Shown: in pieces, positions 22,531-33,734 of the stretch | Position numbering within the stretch: the first letter of the stretch is position 1 | Layout: each line of letters begins with the position of its first letter | Assembly: GCA_903632075.3 (NCBI GenBank) | Contig: CAHIKZ030000956.1 | Location: 517,501 to 581,500 of the forward strand | Source of the DNA: Acanthosepion pharaonis | Lineage: Eukaryota; Mollusca; Cephalopoda; Sepiida; Sepiidae | DNA: 64,000 nt | Direction of reading: 5' to 3' | The notes under the pieces: model-generated | Told to the model about the DNA's origin: nothing | What the model saw: only the letters and a program-made list of their open reading frames with translations | Database searches by the model: none | Program-made: the position numbers and the translations under genes

Positions 22531-22794
22531 TAAAAAGAATAAAAACAAACTATTACCTTTAAGTCACAGCCACAATGATAAAAAAAAAATTGTTGGGCCA
22601 AGAAATAGCGATTTACTAAACGTGGCACAAGGCCGGAATTATAGAGCATCCGTTAATGATCGAACACGACTAATCAGTTGAAATTCATCTCGCGAGACAA
22701 TCTTGTTCAATATTACGTTTTTTTTTCCTTGGAAACAGGAAATTATGAATTTATATGTGCGTTGAAAACTCAGTAAATTTAAAAATAAGTTATT

Positions 22795-23035
<241 letters not shown>

Positions 23036-23164
23036 GAAGTCCAGTCATGTGTATAAACGCCATCTATTGAAAAAATATTACTAATTTTGATCCAACCCAA
23101 CAGATTTTGGAGACATACGATCCGCCTTTTTCTTTCGTTACTCTATACCCTTTACTTTCCAGTG

Positions 23165-23535
23165 GGCACGTGGCCGAGTGGTTAGAACGTTTGCCTTCTG
23201 ACCATAAGACTCGGGTTCGAATCTCACCATAATCGATTTGTCAGGAAGGAGACATCCTAATGTTATTAGATTGGAGGGGTCGATCGTGCGGTACCTTTGG
23301 AAAGTGCCTGAAATCCATACCCAAATCTTGTAAGTGAAATTTGGTAGACAGTAGACATGTGTCTCCGTGCACCCAAGTCATCGTACTGGCCTTGTCCAAA
23401 TTGTTGATCTTTCCCAGAAACTGTAACTAAAATCTGCTCAGCAGAGTTTCAGTATAAACCAGTATAAATGGGCTTTGTGGGTATTGATAAATACGCCTGA
23501 GCAAGCGCCTGCAATAGGGATTGCCAACCGCCCTA
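23165..23535 (+). mobile_element. tRNA-derived SINE
   Basis: The head has an A box (tggccgagtggttagaac) and a B box (gggttcgaatctc) about 30 bases apart, framed by gtgggcacg and caccataa as in a tRNA of the Ser/Leu kind. The body continues (ccaaatcttgtaagtgaaat, gtgtctccgtgcacccaagt, gcgcctgcaatagggattg). The tRNA arms no longer fold fully and a SINE body follows, so it is not a tRNA gene. Confidence 0.75.
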
Positions 23536-24280
23536 TCCTCGAATACGAGTGAATAGATATACATACTTTCCCATACTAGTATCAGACGGCAGGAGACCAT
23601 GTACTGACCCCCAAGAAACGGTCAGCCATGTTGCTTTCGCTTATCGACCCAACACAAACGTTCGGATAACAAAAGGAGGGGGTAAATATCCCATCTCAGC
23701 TTTGCGCTCGACTCGTGTTTCTGACCGTGAAAATTGCTCGGTTCTCCCGCTGCGCGACGTGTGCAGCTTTTCATTGTTCGAGATTCTTTTCTCTCTCCAG
23801 CATGCCATTCGATTCGCCATTGAAAAGAGCGCATAAAAATGGCCCTCGTGAAACGGACACGCCCAGTTCGAAAGGACACTTGATCTTACGCTCGAACCAA
23901 ACACTTGCACCGTAATTCTTTTTTCTTTTCTTTTCTTTTTTTTTTGCGCGCGCGTGCTTTATTTCTTTTCAATTTTAGTTTTTCCTTTATCGAACTCAAA
24001 TTTCGTTTGCAATTGCGAAGAATAAAAGTACGGTTTCAACAAAATCCCCTCACGGGGAAGACAATCTTTTCCTAATGGTTGGGCGGGGGGAGGATTAAAA
24101 CAAACAAAAAGGCTCTGATAGCTCAGGATATCTTGAGGGCACCCAACTCCTCCCAAAATATCTCCTTAAACACAGTGAGCTCCCAATCGGACATTTAGGA
24201 TTTTTGGAAAGTTTCCCAAATAACATGTGCGACATCTAGTCTGAAAGTAAACGGTCTTGGGATTTCAGATTTTTTTTTAA
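23536..24280. other. GC-richer unique-looking stretch
   Basis: 23560-23920 is clearly less AT-rich than its surroundings and is open in overlapping frames on both strands (for example 23549-23836 + and 23641-23910 -). None shows a domain I recognise, and the sequence is not repeated elsewhere in the window. It might be an exon, a regulatory element or an unrepeated transposon piece; I cannot decide. Confidence 0.4.
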
Positions 24281-24460
24281 TCAATTCACCCCAGGAAAGG
24301 CAATAATGCCACTAAGACACAAGGAAGCTCCTGGTAGTAAAAGAGAATGAAAAAACTTTAGAGAGAACCGGAAAGCCAATCCTAAATAGGAAACAAGGGA
24401 TAAACCTCTACTCCTGTTCAAAAGACCGGGGAGGTGTGGGAACCTGGCGATAGGCAAGAC
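24281..24460 (-). mobile_element. LINE 3'-end fragment, minus strand
   Basis: caattcaccccaggaaaggc, gccactaagacacaagg and gttcaaaagaccggggagg are the reverse of the copy at 20560-20760. Confidence 0.7.
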
Positions 24461-24829
24461 TATCTATGTCCTAACGGAAATTATTTAACCTTTTTCGGCA
24501 CATTTTCAAGTGATATATACGTATATTTGTTAAAACGAGATGACAGTGTTAATTTTATTTCTACATAATTTAGACGACAATTTATCAATCGCACACTGTA
24601 GATACAAAGTTGAGAGCTGATCTAGAGGAGTGGCCGTTCAGGACAACTTTCAATTCGTGATTTGATAAGAAAGACTGAATCAGTTCAAAGATTCGTCTAG
24701 AGATACCAAAACCTTTCAACTTGTGAAGAAAACCGGTATGTCAAACCCTGTCAAACTTATAAACGTAAAAGTTTTATTTTAATCTTCCTCTTGAGTACAA
24801 ATAACATAAAAGGTGATGGTATATTTAGC

Positions 24830-25120
24830 CGTTTCTCTAGAAGGGAACGTTTGACATTCATTGATCGAACAGCAAGTGTGACTAGATTTACATTTACATC
24901 TTTACTCTTGGTCACTGGACTAAGATCAAAGTGTAGTATCTTCTCATCTGTAATGGTAATATTAGCCATTTCCCTACAAGGAAACATTTGGTATTCATTA
25001 ACTAAACACCAGTGTGACTAGATTTACATTTACATATTTACTCCTTGGTCATTGGACTAAGATCAAAGTGTAGTATCTTCTCATCTGTAATGATAATATT
25101 AGCTGATTCCCTACAAGGAA
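24830..25120. repeat. Tandem repeat, about 126-bp unit, a little over 2 copies
   Basis: actagatttacatttacat occurs at 24891 and 25017. gatcaaagtgtagtatcttc and aaggaaacatttgg follow in each unit, and a third copy of the second half ends near 25120. It leads into the 25150-25320 repeat. Confidence 0.88.
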
Positions 25121-25149
25121 ACATTTGGCAGTCAATGACCGAACAGCTA

Positions 25150-25320
25150 GCTCGGTTGAAATTTATAAAATTTTTCTTTTAAAATATTTTTTCAGGAAAA
25201 CAATTTTTTCAAGTTCAGCAGCTGTTATTGATGTCTCCAGTATTGATGAGGGTTTCCTTCCTAACGTTGTGTTTGAAATAGTGTGGAATGTCAACCTCTT
25301 GATTATGGCATTATTCTTTT
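25150..25320 (+). repeat. Dispersed repeat (8236/15780 family)
   Basis: Best-preserved copy: an open frame reads EIYKIFLLKYFFRKTIFSSS then AAVIDVSSIDEGFLP. Family unknown. Confidence 0.5.
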
Positions 25321-25326
25321 AACGAG

Positions 25327-25520
25327 GTGTGTCCTGGGTATTACGATAAACTACATCCGGCAGCAAGGCCTCTGATCAAGAGATTGGAGGTTTTGAGGAA
25401 CGTGTGATCACTTTTTAACTGCTATTGTTCCCAGGTCCACCCTGACCTGAAGTAGTAGCACCTGTTAGGGTCCCAGCTATGGGCAAATAGTGAACTCCCA
25501 AACAAAAATAAAAAAAAAAT
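25327..25520 (+). mobile_element. SINE-like element 'X' (copy 4, truncated)
   Basis: One head repeat (gtcctgggtattacgataaa), cagcaaggcctctgatca, gttcccaggtccaccctg, cctgttagggtcccagctat, gggcaaatag; then it breaks off in A-rich sequence without the tail. Confidence 0.8.
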
Positions 25521-25612
25521 TAATAGTAAAATTATCAACATTATATTTTATGATCTACAAATTTTATATCTAAAAACTTACATTTACCCTAAGAGTATAA
25601 AAGTGTGTACAG

Positions 25613-25950
25613 GGTGGCCACTGAAAAAGTAAAGGGTTTGAAAAAGTCATAACTTGTTCGTTTTCAATCGTTTTTATTTTCTATTTTTTGCAGGTTATAG
25701 TGAATCCCTTGGTTAAAATTGCTACGTATGATACCCAGCAACTGGTAAACCTCATGGAGTTTTTCTATTCAAGTTAAAGATCAATTATTCAAATCAGGGA
25801 AAAATACCGACAACATTTTAATGTCATCAGTATCTCCTAGCGATAACATGATCCGGATCCGGAGCCTAATCGCCTGGTTTGAAAGAACTGGATCAGACGG
25901 CGATCTTCCGGGAAGTGATCCTAAAAATCTCGAGATGTAGAACAAAAAAA
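25613..25950 (+). mobile_element. Fragment of a DNA transposon (probable 5' end)
   Basis: Begins tacagggtggccactgaaaa, of the cagggtg... terminus type seen at other transposons. About 200 bases later it reads IRSLIAWFERTGSDGDLP, like the helix-turn-helix linker of a Tc1/mariner transposase (...TGS..DLPR.GRP). It is cut by LINE sequence at about 25950. Confidence 0.5.
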
Positions 25951-26175
25951 CAGACCAGATATATCAACAGTATTCAATGCAGAGACGATTGGTAGATTTG
26001 TAAATGTGCAATATCGACTCTGACGAGAAAAAACTTTTGGCACGTCACAGTGACCCAAATTTCCTTGCAGTAGATGCAGCTATTTATTTAATGCAGTCAC
26101 TCCACTTCAAATCAGTTAATATCGTGTGGCCAAGAAGGCGCAGTATGTTGCACACCTGGAGTTTAGTTGCAGCTA
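25950..26175 (-). pseudogene. LINE RT-domain fragment
   Basis: The minus strand reads ...SILHIYKSTNRLCIEYC, the counterpart of SILYIYKSTIRPCLEYCYHIW at 38500. It shares gtcacagtgacccaaat-type DNA with 51070-51150. Frameshifted. Confidence 0.65.
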
Positions 26176-26293
26176 TGCTGATGGTAGACAGAAACGTACT
26201 CTATGGTGATTAAATGAAAAAAAAATTTCAACTGATAACATAATTTTATTTGCCCATAGGGGCATTTTACTTAGTCTGATGAGTATCAAAATA

Positions 26294-26478
26294 CAGTACA
26301 TTGTGATATAAGAGACCCGGATATAAGAGAAACCCGGATATAAGAGAGATTTTCTCTGGTCCCAAATTAGAGCCATAATTACCTAAACAAAATAGACCAA
26401 ACCCAGATATAAGAGAAACCCGGATATAAGAGACTTCTTCTCCGGTCCCGACAACTCTCTTATATCCGGGTTACACTG
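26294..26478. mobile_element. 185-bp MITE (pogo/Tigger-like ends)
   Basis: Inverted ends with repeated ggatataagagaaacccgg motifs: left acccggatataagagaaacc, right ctcttatatccgggttacac. Flanked by TA (26292-26293 and 26479-26480). No coding capacity. Confidence 0.75.
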
Positions 26479-26589
26479 TACTACCAGTATTTAACTTAAT
26501 ACAGCTATACTATCTGTCTATATTTCTGAGGTGAGGTATTGTATTACACTATTTACATTGTTCGGTCTGTTGTCCTCATCTTCGTTGCC

Positions 26590-26970
26590 ATATTCACATG
26601 TCCCAAGTGGTGGATAAAAACGTTGGTTGAAGGAATCCTGTGATTTGATCCAAAGAGTTGTGAGTTCAATACCTGGCTACAGAGGTAAACAAGAAAAAAA
26701 AAACTTGGAGAGTTAAGTTAAAGTGAAATAACTGAAACTGAGTTATCCGGAAGAGGCATGGCACGTGGAACTAGAACAATCTACCCCGGGTGGACGAAAA
26801 AAGGGTTCGGTTCGAAATTCCAGTCGGAGCGCACAACGGCCGAAACGTTGTGAATACGGCAAACAAAAATGAGATCTGAACATTGTAAATAGTGTAAATA
26901 ATTACAGCTATTCTGTTCTGATCTCTTACGTAGTAACCTTTGCTCCATGACAAATCGCCTTTTCGTAACT
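26590..26970 (+). mobile_element. tRNA-derived SINE with a decayed hammerhead-like motif in its body
   Basis: Head with agtggtggataaaaacgttg (A-box region) and gtgagttcaatacctgg (B box). The body has gcatggcacgtggaactaga, gggttcggttcgaaattcca and cgcacaacggccgaaacgtt, and is shared with 29930-30180, 54170-54430, 50281-50440 and the 40480-40760 pair. Here the CTGAAGA part is deleted. Confidence 0.65.
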
Positions 26971-27300
26971 TAAGTTTATCTTAGACTGGGAAAAGGTCAC
27001 AAGAATAGGACAGCAAGTGTGAACTATTCTTTAACAATATGTCTTTTTTCGTAATTATGGCACAGATTACATGCCTAGAAGATCAGCGTTCGAAATCCTT
27101 GCATTTACCTGTCATTGGTGAGATGTAAACATGAATCATAGGGGCATTTCCCATTTGCTACGATTTTATCTTTATTTCCATTGTTATATTATGTTTTTAC
27201 ACATGACGCATTTTTTGGTTGGCTGTTGATTCGATCGTCTAACGAAGTAAACTTCTTAGTATATAAATGTTGACTTATTCCTGATTCCTTTTCATTCCAG

Positions 27301-27960
27301 TTCCTGGGTAAGACCTTAAAATACATCCGCGTCCTGGGTAAGACGTTAAACTACATCCGTGTCCTGGGTAAGACGTTAAACTACATCCGCGTCCTGGGTA
27401 AGACGTTAAACTACATCCGTGTCCTACATCCAGCAGCAAGGCCTCTGATCAGGAGGTTTTGAGGAGCATGGAACCACCTCTTAATTGCTGGTGTTCCCAG
27501 GTCCACCCTGACCCGTGCTGGTAGCACCTGTTAGGGTCCCAGCTATGGGCAAATAGTTAACTATTACCAGCAATACTTTTTTGAAAATAATATTACCAGC
27601 AATACAATTTTGAAGGGAAAATATTACTAGAAACAGATTTTTGACAAAAATTACCAGCAATAAAAAAAATTGTCGGCATTAAATAACCCATTGAGGTTGA
27701 TATGCCGTAAAACAAAATAAACCAAACCAATCTAAACTAAAGAATACATATTCCATTCATACGAATCTATCCTAAAAATTTTGTTGGCATTAAATAACCC
27801 ATTGAGGTTGATATACCTTAAAACAAAATAAACCTAACAAATCTAAACCAAAGAATACATATTTTATTCATACGAATCTATTCATAAAAATGTCGGCATT
27901 AAATAACCCATTTAGGTTGATATGCCGTAAAACAAAATAAACTAAACTAAACCAAATCTT
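27301..27960 (+). mobile_element. SINE-like element 'X' (copy 5) with expanded head and triplicated tail
   Basis: Four tandem 30-bp head repeats (cctgggtaagacgttaaact with acatccgygt) are followed by the unique region (27431-27560) and a short attaccagcaata part. Three tandem copies of a roughly 115-bp tail follow, each with tcggcattaaataacccatt, gaggttgatatgccgtaaaa and aaagaatacatat. Confidence 0.88.
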
Positions 27961-28059
27961 TTTCCAGATAATTTCTCTTTCAATATATTGTTACTAATAA
28001 ACCCAATGAAAATGTTTACAATGAAACAATATCGAGTATTCTTACTGTACGAGAACAGA

Positions 28060-28774
28060 CTTGGAAAAAGAACCATTTTTGCATCGAATCATTAAATGCG
28101 ATGAGAAAATGAATACTCTTTGACAAAAGTAAGAAAGTAGGCTAATGGTTAGATGCAAGTGAATCACCAAAGTCATACTCAAAAACTCCACCGAACCCTA
28201 AAATGTTAATGGTTACTTTATGGTGGTCTTTCAAAGGGGTTATTCATTCTTGCCTCAAGGGAAAACAATAAAAACAACCTCATATTGCAGAGAAATCGAG
28301 TGTATGCACGAAAAATTGAAAAAGAAACATTCTAGACTTGTGAATAGGGATGGCTCAGTTTTGCTACACGACAACGCCCGGATGCACGCTTCTCAATTAA
28401 TTTTCAAAAAGCTGCATAGCCTGAATTATGAAAATTTGCCTCATCCTCCATATTGATATCTCTCCTAATGATTATCACTTATTTAAGCATTTTGAGCTTT
28501 CAATACGCTAATAAAGGAAAACATTCTCTAATTGGAATTGAAAATTTAATCGGAACATTTAAAACTGTTCATCATATCGAAAAGAATGAAGATTCATTTT
28601 TTTAAAGATGGAAACATTTCAAGTTTATCACATCAAAAATGAAATTTAGAGGTACATTGAGAAGAATTATTTATCAACATGGTGCCTATTTCAACTAAAT
28701 AAATTGGTTATTTAACATTTCAGAAGCGTTTTATTCAATTCCTGTAAAATACGTCATTTCATGTGTGACAACCT
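28060..28774 (+). pseudogene. mariner transposase remnant with 3' terminal repeat
   Basis: Readable pieces: HRIIKCDEKM (first Asp region), LMVTLWWSFKGVIH, LVNRDGSVLLHDNARMHAS (second Asp, the HDNA.PH motif), LNYENLPHPPY, then, past a stop and a frameshift, NDYHLFKHFE (third Asp region). The 3' end carries the mariner-like terminus cgtcatttcatgtgtgacaa ccta. Several stops and frameshifts. Confidence 0.8.
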
Positions 28775-28944
28775 AATATTTTGTAAAAAGCACCTTGTCT
28801 CAAAATTGCCATTTTTATACTAATGTTCACCCAATGCAAGGCTCAAGAGTCACTCAAGTTACATCATTACGGAATGAGGTGTGTTATAGGCACATAGGAG
28901 AAGGAAATAGGAAGTGGAGTTTATCAGGTTATGGTGGTTATATA

Positions 28945-29075
28945 ACGATTGATTGACTGATTCGTTTTTTACGGTTGATCAACACTTTGTCGGTTATTTA
29001 AAGCCAGAAAGTATTTTTAGGTTATTTAACCCATAGCTAGGATGAGAAGAGGTGGATTCATATCTAATCAACTAT
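28945..29075 (-). mobile_element. 5S-SINE tail fragment
   Basis: On +: gattgattgactgattcgtt, tttttacggttgatcaacac, ttatttaaagccagaaagta, ttaacccatagctaggatga. Confidence 0.7.
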
Positions 29076-29293
29076 CCAAAAGCTGCATAGTCTGAATTAT
29101 GAAATTTTGCCTCATCCTCCATATTGACCTGACATCTCTCCTATTGATTATCACTTGGGATCAAGGTACGTTGGAGAACAATCATTCACCAATATGGTAC
29201 CTATTTTCAACTAAATAAATTCGTTATTTAACATTTCAAAGGCGTTTTATTCATTTCCTGTAAAATGCGTCATTTCATTCGACAACCTAATAC
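29075..29293 (+). pseudogene. Second mariner 3'-end copy
   Basis: Repeats aaagctgcatagtctgaatt atg, cctcatcctccatattgacc, tattgattatcactt, ttcaactaaataaattcgtt and gcgtcatttcattcgacaac cta from the element at 28060-28774, with an internal deletion. Confidence 0.78.
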
Positions 29294-29929
29294 AAAAGCT
29301 GCCATATCCTTTTTAAATGTTCATAAAACTGTCGCCCATCCACAAAAATGGACGAAAAATACTGCATATGGATCAATGAGTTATTAAATGCATATAATAA
29401 TTCCTGTGATGTAGATTTTCAAATGGAAAACATGAAGAAAAGAAAATTGTAATTTTTTGCGGAGATAATAAAAGAAATGGTTGCCAGCGACACCAGGGAG
29501 GAAAAAGAAAGGAAGAAAAATTCCAACGGAAGTAGGGGGGTGGAAGACGTTTTGGAAGAGAAATGATCGGTGTTTCGGCGGGAAAAAATCACGCATGCGC
29601 ACAGAGGACAGCATGACGGATGATTAGTACTACTCGTTGGCAATGAATATGGAGAAAAGGAAAAAGACAAGAATAACATCAATATGAAAACGACTACTAC
29701 TACTATTATTAAAACAGTAATGACAATAATGAAACGAAAATAGATAACGGCTAAACAAAAATAATAAATACCGCCTCTACAGAGAAAAAGACGAAATGGT
29801 AAATGGCGTTAGTTAGTCTAAAATGGAACTTAAAAGCAAAAAGGACAGGAACAGTAATACACTGAACGGTGCTCCAAACTGTTCAACTGTCGAACTCTCT
29901 GTCTTTGACAGAGAGGAACAAAGACGAGT

Positions 29930-30185
29930 GATTCAAAGAGTTGTGAGTTCAATACCTGGCCACAGGTAAAAAAAAACAAAAAACAACAACAACGGAGAGT
30001 TGAGTTCCTAAATGGAATTAACTGAAACTTATGTATTCAGAAAAGGCATAGCACATGGAACTAGAAATAAAGGATTCAGTTCGAAATTCCAACGTATATC
30101 ACCTGAAGAAGACCATTAGTATACAACGTTCGAAACGTCGTGAACATGAAAAAAGTAAAAAAAACCTGAAAACCACAAATCAAGA
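29930..30185 (+). mobile_element. tRNA-derived SINE copy with hammerhead-like core
   Basis: gtgagttcaatacctggcca (B-box region), agcacatggaactagaaata, aggattcagttcgaaattcc, then cacctgaagaagaccatta... and ...ttcgaaacgtcgtgaaca. CTGAAGA and GAAAC are present, but stem II is decayed compared with 40509-40540 and 54294-54325. Confidence 0.65.
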
Positions 30186-30349
30186 GGCGCCTCATCGTGG
30201 GGTAATGATTAAAGAGGCTCGTCGGGTTAACTTTGTTTTGTTTGTTTCTTTTTTTTTTCAGCCCAAGCAAGGTGAAAGTGCCACTACCCCCTCCACCCCA
30301 AGGGGTTATAGAGAGTGAGAGCAAAGAGTGGTGGTTGAGGAAAGGATAT

Positions 30350-30680
30350 AGAAAAGGGCGGGGATCAGGATCAAAACATCAGATAATGGCGATTGACATT
30401 ACACTTGAATATTTGGAGATTATAGCTATCAAGGAAGCAAGTAAGAGGAAGGGAGTTCCACTGTCGGGAAGTGCGAGATAAGAAACTGTTGGAGTAGAAG
30501 AGGCGGTTACATTTAACTGTTTCGACAGTGAAACTGTGGGACCGAGATGCCAACCTAGTATTACGCTTAAATTCATTCAGTTCGGGGACCAGTGAATGTA
30601 GATCCTCAGAGCAGTTGCCATGAAAACATTTGTAGAAAAGACATACAAAATTCGAGATTACGTAACGAAACAAGATTTAA
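30350..30680 (-). pseudogene. LINE ORF2 C-terminus, minus strand
   Basis: Open for 100 codons (30371-30673): FYKCFHGNCSEDLHSLVPEL then NEFKRNTRLASRSHSFTVET, CNRLFYSNSFLSRTSRQWNS, LPLTCFLDSYNLQIFKCNVN, RH. This is the conserved C-terminal tail of a CR1/jockey-group LINE ORF2 and the cleanest copy in the window. The RT domain is missing. Confidence 0.8.
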
Positions 30681-30751
30681 CGCGTCGTAAAATTCAGGAA
30701 TCCACCAAACCACACGAAGAGTAAATATAGAAGGATCAGCGTCGGGAGAGA

Positions 30752-30752
30752 G

Positions 30753-30803
<51 letters not shown>

Positions 30804-31060
30804 AACTTAAAGAGCCAGACAAACCTCCCTAGGTTTCATCTACGCGTATCATCAGGGCAGACATGTGACCCCCCACCCAAAAAAACAAGTTTTTTTGGGG
30901 GGCCACATGGTTATGTTTTTGTGTTGTAGGTTTATATTTCCTGTTCTGATTGAACCTCTTTAACCAGTCTGCCCTGACGATTCGCGTAGGTGAAACCTAG
31001 GCATGTTTGTTTGGCTCTTTAGGTTTACTACGTATTGAGCACTTTGTTTAGTTATTTTAT
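30752..31060. repeat. (TA)n plus inverted pair of hammerhead-like repeats
   Basis: (TA)n 30752-30800. Left arm 30803-30862 (acttaaagagccagacaaac ctccctaggtttcat...) and right arm 30972-31033 (...gtgaaacctaggcat gtttgtttggctctttaggt) are inverted copies around a loop with its own hairpin (ccccccacccaaaaaaac / gtttttttggggggccaca). Each arm carries a core: minus CTGATGA (30849-30855) and GAAA (30834-30837); plus CTGACGA (30974-30980) and GAAA (30992-30995). Both are followed by CCTAGG. Confidence 0.75.
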
Positions 31061-31274
31061 TTACTCGTATCGGAGGTTTTTTTCTTTGGACTCTGAACTT
31101 AGATTCTAGACGATTATTTTCGACTGAGGTGCATGTTCTTAGTTCTTTCTTTTTTTAACTCTTTTTTTCCCTTGGGTATTGGTTTGTTGGTTTACAAGCA
31201 AAAACACCTAAGGTTTTGCCGGACGAGTACTACTATTTATATTGATAAGATTATTAGTGGTATAAATATATATG

Positions 31275-31566
31275 TCTCGATTTAGTGATACGAGTTTACT
31301 AATTAACCCATAGCTAGGGGGAATAAGATGCGCAGTCTTTCATTTCCCGAAGGTATTTGCACGTAAGTGAATATAATGAACCCAACCGGAATTAGAACTC
31401 GGCTATCCGATGAGCAATTCCGAGCTATTATCTATTACACAACCGCACATCCAAGCTTACAGCACCTGTTAGCCCCAAGCAGTCACCCATCTAGGTACTG
31501 ACCTGGCTCGATATTGCTTAATATGATCGTACGGGTACCGGTGTTTCAACGTGATGTAAGTCGTTT
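31275..31566 (-). mobile_element. 5S-headed SINE
   Basis: 5S-like part 31451-31566 on + (aagcttacagcacctgttag ccccaagcagtcacccat ctaggtactgacctggctcg ... cgggtaccggtgttt). The body to the left (aacccaaccggaattagaac tcgg; acccatagctaggggg) ends near 31275. The tail is lost. Confidence 0.87.
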
Positions 31567-31569
31567 AAA

Positions 31570-32270
31570 GTGGGCTTCACAGTAATATAGTGGAGAAATT
31601 GTTCAAACCACCTCGGTACTTCCTCCGTTTTCGGGACACCTCAAGCCCCCGGTGAGGACCCAGCTCCTTTCCGAAGGTGAGGTGCTGCCTGGGGCTTGAG
31701 CTTAATATTTTTTCGAAACTTTGCCGGCGGAAAGTGCCAGATAAGTACAACATCAGAAAATAATAATGAGAATCTCATATATCAATAATATGATATCACA
31801 TATCAATAATAATGTCACATATCAATAATAATAGAATCTCACATATCAACATGTATACAAACATGGCAGGTTTTGTCCAGGACTTAATTTAAAGAAAAAA
31901 CAAAAAAAACAACAAAAAAAAAAACAACAAAAATCAAAAATCAAAACAATACAAAAACAAAAACAACGTAACTGTTTCAATTATTTATAAATATTGAAAA
32001 TTCTGAGGTCATTTTTAATCCTAAATTGTGGATAATCCACAGAAAAAGGATGAAAGAGAATGGATTACAAATAGTATTGAAGAATAAGCTGTTTATTGAG
32101 AATACTTGTTGTCACTTGATTCGCAATAAAAGGCCCGAGACACTAACGGAAAGGGGGGCGGGGAAGAAAACACAATGTGTACGTAATATTGAAACATTAG
32201 CAGCCTTAATGTTGCCATGGATACCGGAACTTCTATGTTTATCAGTTTGTCGCTTTTGTTTGCATACATT
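31570..32270. other. Unclassified stretch with a GC-rich hairpin
   Basis: A perfect 10-bp inverted repeat CTCAAGCCCC (31640-31649) / GGGGCTTGAG (31691-31700) encloses a GC-rich loop. Short cacatatcaataataat repeats at 31770-31850 and an A-rich run (31890-31970) follow. Confidence 0.55.
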
Positions 32271-32279
32271 GAGGTATGT

Positions 32280-32416
32280 TTGCTCATGTATATGAACGAA
32301 AGAGAAGGAGGGAGGGAGAGAAAAGGGAGGGAGGGAGAGAAAAGGGAGCGAGGGAGAGAAATAGAGAAGGAGGGAGGGAGGGAGAGAAAGGAAAGGAATG
32401 GAGGGGAAAGGAGAGG

Positions 32417-32455
<39 letters not shown>
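32280..32455. repeat. (GGGA)n / (GA)n purine repeat
   Basis: gagggagggagagaaaa units, then (GA)n to about 32453. Arg/Glu-rich frames are artefacts. Confidence 0.95.
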
Positions 32456-32456
<1 letters not shown>

Positions 32457-32517
32457 AATAAAGCGACATCTTTCACACCTTTCAAAATATTACCTATATA
32501 CAAGCGTACACAACATA

Positions 32518-32885
32518 TGCAGGGTGTCTTAAAAATGTACAGACATTTTGAAGCTTTCTCGAGGACTAATTCAAGCAACTACAACCGACTATATTTAATT
32601 TAAATAAAACATATGAAAGTGCTATTTATTATAAATGAATGCTCTTAAGACATTGTTATTGCATATCTTCAAATTGATGTCCGTTATGACTCAGACATTG
32701 CTGAGATTACGACTCAGTGCAATCATAAGCAACAATCACCGCTTCGGTAGGTATTTCGCTGCAGTGTTGCTCTTTGGAAACAGCCATTGCTGGCTTTTGT
32801 GGTGTAGAAATTATCTTTTAAGTAACCCCACGAGAAAAAGTCTAAAGGGGTCAGGACCGGTGAACGAGAAACACTGTAAAAGTAT
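32518..32885 (-). pseudogene. DDE transposase C-terminal remnant
   Basis: The minus strand reads, with a frameshift, PLDFFLWGYLKDNFYTT near 32850-32800 (the SPDL.PLDFFLWGYLK block of mariner-related transposases). It ends near 32519 at a cagggtgtcttaaaaatgta terminus. The N-terminal half and first catalytic residue are absent. Confidence 0.6.
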
Positions 32886-32894
32886 GTATACATT

Positions 32895-32897
<3 letters not shown>

Positions 32898-32968
<71 letters not shown>

Positions 32969-33115
32969 TATAAATTAACTAATTTAAAAATATGGTTACT
33001 TCGCTACACAGGAATTACCATGTTTCAAAATCCGAAGGTAAAAACTTCAAATTTAATTATATAATTAAATTAAAAGCATTAGTTCTGTTTCATCTTTAAG
33101 CGAATTTTAGATTCC
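32898..33115. repeat. (AC)n(TA)n plus conserved flank (inverted copy of 22795-22930)
   Basis: (AC)n 32898-32946, (TA)n to 32968. Then, on the minus strand, the same 140-bp flank (cgcttaaagatgaaacagaa ctaatgcttttaattt) as at 22797. Confidence 0.8.
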
Positions 33116-33229
33116 AAAATGTGATTAATGGTGAAAAAACTTCGGTAACAAGACTTAATGAGGCATTAACTTACTATCAATTTATTGAATAATACAATCC
33201 TTATATTTGAGTTGTTGTCAGATGGAATT

Positions 33230-33278
33230 GACGCGCCAAGTACTTTCGACAATTTCAAATTGTCATCTTCGGGGCGCA

Positions 33279-33332
<54 letters not shown>
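33230..33332 (-). ncRNA. Hammerhead-like hairpin repeat beside (TA)n
   Basis: Read on the minus strand: CCGAAGAT, a perfect 7-bp hairpin (GACAATT...AATTGTC), then GAAAG. The layout parallels CTGANGA - stem II - GAAA, but the first core has a C for the U (CCGAAGA), so activity is doubtful. (TA)n follows at 33283-33330. Confidence 0.35.
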
Positions 33333-33734
33333 CTTTATTTCAATCCTTCATGATCTTCCGATCCTTAGCTATGATCAATTAATGATGAACATGACATTTT
33401 CATTTATGATCGATTTCATCACTATTCTTTTGTTAAGCTTAGAGAGTAATGTAATTATACTTTCTTATTTGTCAAAGTAGAGTCCACACTCAGAGTATTC
33501 CAGTAAGATATCTTTAATCATTTTTAAGATACAACGGTTCAAATCTTAATCTATCAATTGGAAAATTTTACTGTTACACGATTTGGACAATTTTGCTGTT
33601 ACGCCCGGTATATATATTTCGTTAAGGATGACTGACAAGATAATGCAATTAAGCTTTTTATTTAATCTTTCTTGTATTCACACAAGTGTTTTCTTTTCTG
33701 GACACAGTGTGTAGAAACTGTCCAAATGTTCTGT

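Noticed and set aside
23549..23910. Overlapping + and - frames as genes
   Set aside because: No family signature; kept only as an unexplained island.
26276..26282. CTGATGA as hammerhead
   Set aside because: No GAAA at a suitable distance and no stem.
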